From assembly GCA_038246575.1 (NCBI GenBank), contig JBBRVU010000208.1:1-6879 (forward strand): a stretch of DNA of 6,879 bases, read 5' to 3'. The notes below the pieces were generated by a model. It made no database searches and was not told the origin of the DNA. It was given only the letters and a program-made list of their open reading frames with translations. The DNA comes from JACCUZ01 sp038246575 (GTDB taxonomy: Bacteria; Actinomycetota; Actinomycetes; JACCUZ01). A program made the translations under genes and the position numbers. Positions 5,487-6,879 of this stretch are shown in pieces; the first letter of the stretch is position 1, and each line of letters starts with the position of its first letter.

Positions 5487-6638
5487 TCAGCGGCCGGACC
5501 GGCTCATCTCCCGGCGGCCACCGGTGCGGGTCCGGGCCGAGCGGTCCAGCCACGCGGCCACCGCCTCCAGCGGCCCCCGGCGCAGCCGGACGAGCCACAG
5601 CGACGCCGCGACCAGCGCGACGGCGACGTGGGCGAGCCACAGGGTCAGTCGGTCGTCGAGCAGCAGCGGGTTGCCGTTGGTCAGGGCCAGCACGTGGGCG
5701 CAGTACAGCGTCAGGGTCATGCTGCCGGCGGCGCCCAGCGGGAACAGGACCCGTCGGGGCAGCAGCCGGGCGAGCAGCAGGCACCCGCCGATCACGGCCA
5801 TCGAGGTGCCGACCGTGTGCATCAGGTCGAACGTCGCGCCGCTGTGCGGCGCCGAGACCGTGAGCCATCGCCAGTCGCCCGCCGGGGTGGTGCCGAAGAG
5901 CCCGTGGGCCAGGCTCTCGTCGACATCGCCCGGCGCATCACGCAGCGCAGCCGCGCCGCCGACTGCGGCGAGGAGGAGCGCCGAGACCATCTTGGCGGTC
6001 ACGGCCAGCACCGCGCCGAGCACGATCAGGCGCAGCGCGGACCCCGGGCGCCGCAACGAGGTGCGGCCGATCGCCAGACCGGCAAGCAGGTAGGTCACCC
6101 AGGTGAGCACCGGGTAGGTCCCGGTGAGCAGCAACGTGATCGGCAGCGAGGAGCCTCCCGGCTCGGCCACCGATGCCGAGTCGACGGTCTGTCGCAGCAG
6201 GTGGCTGGCGACGGGCGTGGCCACGGCGGCCGCGGCGGCCAGCCAGGCCAGGGTCCGAGCAGTGAGCCCGAGGAACAGCGTCCCGACGGCGAAGAGGAGG
6301 CCGTAGTAGGACAGGATCACCAGCGGCGGCGAGTCGACCCGGCCCAGCAGCAGACCCAGCACGAAGAGGAAGCCGGCACGGGCGAGCACCCCCGCCCGGG
6401 CGCTGCGGAGATCCCGAGCGAAGGGCGGTGTCCCGGCGCCGTTGGCCAGCGCCAGGCTGACGCCTGCCAGCAGCGCGAACAGCGCGGAGGCCCGGCCCGC
6501 TGCGATGACGTAGGCCGGGTGCAGGGCGCGGTCGGCGTCGAACGCCGCGAAGATGTGGGTGGCCGCCATCCCGGCCAGGGCCAGGAACCGGGCCACGTCG
6601 ATGCCGATCAGCCGTCCGGAGTCTCGGACGCGGCTCAT
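5487..6638 (-). CDS. Integral membrane acyltransferase-like protein (DUF418/DUF1624, HGSNAT-like)
   Basis: This 383-residue polytopic membrane protein resembles the YeiB/DUF418 and heparan-alpha-glucosaminide N-acetyltransferase-like group, thought to move acyl groups across or at the membrane onto sugars or other acceptors. The N terminus carries the group's signature, RLIGIDVARFLALAGMAATH (9-28), with Asp14 and His28 as likely conserved residues. About nine to ten hydrophobic segments follow (roughly 42-64, 84-99, 106-125, 129-145, 165-190, 201-228, 275-293, 297-318 and 331-350). The C terminus has GPLEAVAAWLDR (355-366), like the GPLE motif ending DUF418 proteins. The start is ATG with AGG eight bases before it. 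It begins 22 bp after the stop of the gene entering from the right edge, so the two are probably co-transcribed. A role in acylating the surface glycan is inferred from the neighbours. The substrate is unknown, and the family assignment is from motif memory only. Confidence 0.8.
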   Translation of the reverse strand: MSRVRDSGRLIGIDVARFLALAGMAATHIFAAFDADRALHPAYVIAAGRASALFALLAGVSLALANGAGTPPFARDLRSARAGVLARAGFLFVLGLLLGRVDSPPLVILSYYGLLFAVGTLFLGLTARTLAWLAAAAAVATPVASHLLRQTVDSASVAEPGGSSLPITLLLTGTYPVLTWVTYLLAGLAIGRTSLRRPGSALRLIVLGAVLAVTAKMVSALLLAAVGGAAALRDAPGDVDESLAHGLFGTTPAGDWRWLTVSAPHSGATFDLMHTVGTSMAVIGGCLLLARLLPRRVLFPLGAAGSMTLTLYCAHVLALTNGNPLLLDDRLTLWLAHVAVALVAASLWLVRLRRGPLEAVAAWLDRSARTRTGGRREMSRSGR

Positions 6639-6660
6639 CGGACCAGCCTAGATCGAGACG

Positions 6661-6879
6661 TCAGTACGGCTGCGCCTGCGACCGCCAGGTCGCCTTGAGC
6701 CGGTCGCGGTCCTTGGCCGGGAACGAGATCACGTCCGGGTCGCCGTCGGAGGTGTAGCGGCCGCGCGGGTCGGCCCTCAGCCGGTCCAGCCACCGCGCCG
6801 AGCCGTAGCCCGCCTCAGGTCCCTTCCGCCCCTGCGACCGGATCCGCGGGATGCCCACCGGGTCGAAGTCGCGGGAGTA
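6661..6879 (-). CDS. C-terminal fragment of an unrecognised protein (continues beyond the window)
   Basis: The frame is open from the right edge to a TGA at 6661, giving at least 72 residues that begin YSRDFDPVGIPRIRSQG. A GTG at 6858 could be read as a start, but the open frame upstream and the lack of a clear ribosome binding site before it argue for the end of a longer protein. Visible features are the GIPRIRSQGRKGPEAGYG segment, a WLDRLRADPRGRYTSDGDPD segment and a basic C terminus (KDRDRLKATWRSQAQPY). The pattern (PRIRSQ, RYTSDGDP) faintly recalls the ends of some actinobacterial secreted polysaccharide deacetylases, but I am not confident. It has no membrane helix in the visible part. 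It lies 22 bp upstream of the acyltransferase gene, so the two are likely in one operon. Confidence 0.6.
   Translation of the reverse strand, partial: YSRDFDPVGIPRIRSQGRKGPEAGYGSARWLDRLRADPRGRYTSDGDPDVISFPAKDRDRLKATWRSQAQPY

Noticed and set aside
3780..6698. Very long plus-strand open frame of 972 codons opposite the protease and acyltransferase genes
   Set aside because: The translation is rich in Arg, Gly, Ala and Gln with no hydrophobic core or motif, typical of antisense frames in high-GC DNA. The minus-strand genes show signal peptide, HELAH motif and membrane helices.

Overview
The window is about 70 percent G+C or more, with codon use strongly biased to G/C at the third position, GTG starts, Tat-type signals and tightly packed genes. 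This fits a high-GC actinobacterium, and the protein flavour resembles Nocardioides and relatives (Propionibacteriales). That placement is an impression from the sequence, not a search result. Eight protein genes are supported. No rRNA, tRNA, CRISPR array, insertion sequence or attachment site was seen.

Left part (1-1053, plus strand): a small stand-alone PqqD-like protein (RiPP recognition element fold) is followed 80 bp later by a secreted-type protein. The latter has a twin-arginine signal, a possible lipobox, a Lys/Asp-rich linker and six cysteines. The PqqD gene begins right at the window edge, so its partner enzymes, if any, lie just outside.

Middle part (1063-3710, minus strand): a tight block of a NodB-type polysaccharide deacetylase, a GT4 glycosyltransferase and a short initiating sugar transferase (polyprenyl-phosphate phosphoglycosyltransferase). 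The genes overlap by 8 and 17 bp. This is a typical core for starting and extending a lipid-linked surface glycan or exopolysaccharide. It runs head-on into the Tat-signal gene with only 9 bp between the two stop codons.

Right part (3801-6879, minus strand): a secreted HELAH zinc-metalloprotease-like protein with a threonine-rich spacer and a C-terminal beta domain; an integral membrane acyltransferase-like protein (DUF418/DUF1624/HGSNAT-like); and the C-terminal end of a gene that enters from the right edge. All read in the same direction as the glycan block.

Taken together the window looks like part of a cell-envelope glycan locus carrying a secreted protease and a membrane acyltransferase, placed next to a peptide-modification (PqqD-type) module. 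The most interesting question is whether the PqqD protein and the Tat-signal protein form an enzyme/substrate system linked to the glycan genes. The sequence suggests this by proximity but does not prove it. Flippase, polymerase and any RiPP-modifying enzyme are not in the window.
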